In this document: piece by piece, positions 5,170-5,299 of the stretch | Layout: every line of letters begins with the position of its first letter | How positions within the stretch are numbered: position 1 is the stretch's first letter | DNA from: Clostridia bacterium | GTDB taxonomy: Bacteria; Bacillota; Peptococcia; DRI-13; DTU073 | Length of the DNA stretch: 5,299 bases | Assembly: GCA_012842035.1 (NCBI GenBank) | Contig: DUTO01000228.1 | Span: 1-5,299, forward strand | Reading direction: 5' to 3' | Translations under genes and position numbers: made by a program | The notes under the pieces: model-generated | Told to the model about the DNA's origin: nothing | Database searches by the model: none | The model's input: only the letters and a program-made list of their open reading frames with translations

Positions 5170-5184
5170 CTGATTACGAATCAG
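5170..5184. repeat. Small perfect hairpin downstream of the IS
   Basis: CTGATT-ACG-AATCAG is a perfect 6-bp stem with a 3-base loop, followed by a T-rich stretch (ATATTTCGTTTTT). It could be a weak terminator or remnant DNA. No gene is recognisable between 5159 and 5299: short frames such as the one ending at the TAA at 5219 resemble nothing I know. Confidence 0.35.
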
Positions 5185-5238
5185 AATATTTCGTTTTTAT
5201 GCGTTTTAGTCTATTGCAATAAGCGTAGCAATATCAAG

Positions 5239-5299
5239 TGTTTATATTAAACTAAAAGTACCCCAAATAATAATTGAAAAGTACCCCACATTAAAATAT
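5239..5299. mobile_element. Possible IS21-like terminus running off the window
   Basis: Two exact copies of AAAAGTACCCCA (5254-5265 and 5277-5288) stand 23 bases apart, preceded by a TGTTTA that could be the terminal 5'-TG. Repeated short boxes of this kind at a terminus are typical of IS21-family ends, where the IstA transposase binds. The transposase genes would lie past the window. The family call is inference; the direct repeat itself is certain. Confidence 0.4.

Noticed and set aside
5254..5288. AAAAGTACCCCA repeats considered as a CRISPR array
   Set aside because: There are only two 12-base units with an 11-base gap, too short for CRISPR repeats and spacers, and no leader or cas gene is seen.

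Overview
The window reads as chromosomal DNA from a low-GC Bacillota bacterium, most likely an anaerobic Clostridia-type organism. The basis is AT-rich sequence, strong AGGAGG-like ribosome sites, a Thermoanaerobacter/Clostridium-type NADP-dependent secondary alcohol dehydrogenase, an ECF sigma factor with an RsiV-type anti-sigma factor, and a DegV protein. I cannot name the genus.

Layout, left to right. Positions 1-168 hold a promoter whose TATAAT box lies inside a 9-bp inverted repeat. They lead into a full-length secondary alcohol dehydrogenase gene (169-1227, +). Two strong back-to-back hairpins follow (1245-1325). Immediately after them is an ECF-type promoter, then a sigV-rsiV-like operon (1412-2816, +). 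The operon ends at another strong hairpin that also serves the convergent degV/fakB-like gene (2879-3736, -). The hairpins just before and just after the sigma operon are homologous and differ by a compensated base pair. A divergent intergenic region (3737-3918) carries signals for degV on one side and for an AbrB-type antitoxin plus PIN-domain toxin operon on the other (3919-4598, +).

From about 4600 to the right edge is a mobile-element graveyard. A 13-codon 5' stub that resembles the start of DUF262/GmrSD-type proteins runs straight into the left end of an IS200/IS605 (tnpB-type) element. That element is heavily decayed: the tnpB N-terminus, an internal block and the second zinc knuckle with the last RuvC aspartate are gone. 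Its 3' tail and right-end/omegaRNA-like hairpins survive. The last ~60 bases contain two copies of AAAAGTACCCCA 23 bases apart, which looks like the terminus of an IS21-like element continuing beyond the window.

How the genes work together. The dehydrogenase and degV appear to be single-gene units. The sigma/anti-sigma pair is an envelope-stress switch, in characterised relatives a lysozyme sensor, with an apparent self-activating promoter and no target gene beside it. The toxin-antitoxin pair next to a truncated restriction-like gene and IS remnants suggests the edge of a former defence or accessory island. I see no clearly new system. The most unusual items are the paired covarying hairpins, two palindromes around the sigma gene's ribosome site, and an orphan omegaRNA-like scaffold left by the dead tnpB.
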